A stretch of 17,220 bases of DNA from Candidatus Latescibacteria bacterium 4484_181 (lineage in GTDB: Bacteria; Latescibacterota; MVCY01): assembly GCA_002049985.1 (NCBI GenBank), contig MVCY01000055.1:1-17220 (forward strand). The letters are read 5' to 3'. Below, piece by piece: positions 15,595 through 17,220 of this stretch; the first letter of the stretch is position 1, and each line of letters opens with the position of its first letter. The notes beneath the pieces were generated by a model. The model saw only the letters and a list, made by a program, of their open reading frames with translations, was not told the origin of the DNA and searched no databases. Both the position numbers and the translations under genes were made by a program.

Positions 15595-17220
15595 TCATTC
15601 CTTTCTTAATACAGCTAACTTTCCCAGCATCTGATTTCCGTTTTTGTCCTGAAGGCAGTAGAAATAAATTCCAGAGGCCACCAGGTTATCTGAGCTATTG
15701 GTGCCGTCCCACGTAGCTTTTCCCAATTCGTCAGCGGTGAGGGTTCTTATTAACTCTCCCAGCAGAGTGAATATTCGAACAGTGGAGTTGGGAGAAAGCT
15801 CAGCGAATGTAACTTCATCTTCTCCTATACCGCTGATAAACAGATTTGGATAAGCTATGGGCGCCTGCTGGACCGGTGGCCCGGGGATCTTGAGCCGGTT
15901 CAGCCCCAATAGGGTCCCTATCCAGATGTCGCCAGTCAACGTATCGAAGGCGAGTGACTTAACCTGGTTGTCAACCAGACCACAGGTCTCTTGGGTATAA
16001 TGGGTCCAAGAGGCATTGCCTCCGGAGAGTCGATAGAGGCCATTTTCGGTGCCAAACCACTTATTGTTTTGCAAGTCGACAAGTATTCGGTTAACCGTAA
16101 TCTCTCGCAGATAGGTATCCCAACTTTCGCAGGTGTAGCTCTTAGTAATAGGATCGTATTGGCCCCGGATAGCGTTCACCCCCGAGTCTGTCGCTACCCA
16201 CAAGACGTCTTTCCTGTCGAATGAGATATCTGTTATGTGATTGCTGCTCATCTTTTCAGGATAAGAGGAGGTGGAAAAGGGTATTACTGTGTCATCTCCT
16301 CGCTGGAAAGGGGTTCCTCCGTCATCGAACAGGCAGAAGCCAGCGTCTAAGGTTCCTATCCATTTCAGTCCTGCCTCATCGATTGCAATAACACTGCCTT
16401 TGAACTGGCCCTCCTCTCCGCTAGGGAGTCCATCCTCGGAGGGGGTGTACAGCATCTGTTTAGTTGGAGGGAAATCGCTGAAAACTGCCACTCCCTGGAG
16501 GAAATCGGACATCCAGATATTTCCATCTTTATCTTCACAGATATCATTGATCACCAAATAGTCGGGGTCAGCGGCGATGCCCTTAAGTATGCTGTTGTTC
16601 TGGTCGATCAGTTTCCACTCTCCTTGTTCTGAGAGCATATGTATACCCGCTCCCCAGGTGCCCAGCCAGACTCGTCTGCGCGAGTCAACCGCTACGCAGA
16701 CAACGTTATTCTCAGCAGTCCAATTCCCGCTGGGGCTGGGCACAGCAAAATAGTTTGTCCATCGGTCTCCATCAAAGCAGTAAGCTCCTCTGCAGCCTGT
16801 CTGATCACGATAGCTGGAGGCTGCCCAGAGTATACCCTGATGGTCAAATGTCAGGTCCATAAAGGTGTTAGCAGCGGGAGAGTTCACCAGGAAAGAGTCC
16901 ACCTCTCCGGACTTGACCCTCATCAGGTGTCCACCTTGTACTCCAGCCCACAGGGCGGAATCGGATGAGACTGCCAGAGATATAGTCTCCTTGGGCAGAG
17001 ATGGCTTTCTTGTCCAAGCAGAAGGGTGAGACAGAGGTGCCTGAAACACCCCGTAACTGCGAGTTGCTGCCGTGCTCCTTTTTGCGTCCCAATGTAGACC
17101 ACTGAATCTGCCTGAATGATGCTGTAGACCTCCTTCCCGAAGAGAATCGAAGACCAACTGTTGGGGTCCTGCAGATTAGAGCGCACCCCACTGGGCTGGA
17201 AAATAGGGGCGCAGGCCGCA
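15595..17220 (-). CDS. extracytoplasmic beta-propeller (two-component-regulator-propeller type) protein with FlgD/T9SS-like C-terminal domain; 5' partial, one frameshift
   Basis: The gene is open at the right edge. From the edge the frame reads GVRSNLQDPNSWSSILFGKE and then VVYIGTQK, a propeller blade. Near 17075 it must shift by one base; adding an A to the AAAAA run restores STAATRSYGVFQ. The next about 400 residues contain at least six blade motifs of the Reg_prop kind (DKDGNIWMSD, DEAGLKWIGTLDAG, DRKDVLWVATDSG, NNKWFGTENGLYRL, GDIWIGTLLGLNRL). The last about 80 residues form a FlgD-like Ig domain: STVRIFTLLGELIRTL, then KATWDGTNSSDNLVASGIYF, as in C-terminal sorting or anchoring modules of FCB bacteria. 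Stop is TGA at 15595-15597. In sensor histidine kinases such propellers bind ligands outside the cell, but no kinase follows here, so it is probably a secreted or surface protein. The first readable codons, Ala-Ala-Cys, could be a lipobox, which is speculative. Confidence 0.8.

Noticed and set aside
15595..17220. Programmed frameshift at the AAAAA run in the propeller gene
   Set aside because: The run is short, no stimulatory structure is evident, and other single-base shifts at short homopolymers in the window suggest sequence error.
1..17220. CRISPR array, tRNA, rRNA, insertion sequence or phage genes
   Set aside because: I found no regularly spaced repeats, no tRNA-like arm patterns and no transposase, integrase or phage protein motifs on either strand.

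Overview
The window looks like chromosomal DNA from an uncultured bacterium of moderate GC content, not a phage, plasmid or island. Several features point to the FCB superphylum or a neighbouring candidate phylum: a beta-propeller protein ending in a FlgD/T9SS-type Ig domain, a secreted protein of the family usually mislabelled 'asparagine synthetase B', URO-D-superfamily paralogues beside a sugar-isomerase remnant, and a pyruvate phosphate dikinase. This placement is inferred from gene content. I see no rRNA, tRNA, CRISPR array, transposase or integrase.

Layout. 1-2225 (+) holds a tight cluster of two URO-D-superfamily genes flanking the C-terminal part of an L-fucose-isomerase-like gene; all three are shortened. 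2273-3134 (+) is a zinc-ribbon protein behind a leader that can fold into a nested stem. 3138-6584 (-) encodes the two subunits of a heterodimeric ABC exporter, both with broken reading frames, ending only three bases from the convergent zinc-ribbon gene. 6763-9785 (+) is a promoter-led, overlapping run: FtsB/DivIC-like, DUF502 membrane protein, MgtE and a damaged recO. 9947-11212 (+) is the intact secreted 'AsnB-like' protein. 11254-12608 (-) is a polytopic membrane protein with a Lys/Glu tail, with its own promoter and terminator, again frame-broken. 12661-15562 (-) is ppdK with promoter and probable terminator. 15595 to the right edge (-) is a propeller protein with an Ig-like tail, with one frameshift and its start outside the window.

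The most striking global feature is the condition of the genes. FtsB-like, DUF502, MgtE, AsnB-like, zinc-ribbon and PPDK genes are complete. Seven others carry single-base shifts at short homopolymers or lose roughly 25-70 codons inside a conserved domain. Essentially normal family sequence resumes after each break, and the ABC pair keeps its expected asymmetric catalytic residues. I therefore favour assembly or consensus error over real decay, but the sequence alone cannot decide.

I found no convincing new multi-gene system. The best leads are the structured leader of the zinc-ribbon gene, the secreted AsnB-like family, the URO-D/isomerase cluster, and the deletion pattern itself.
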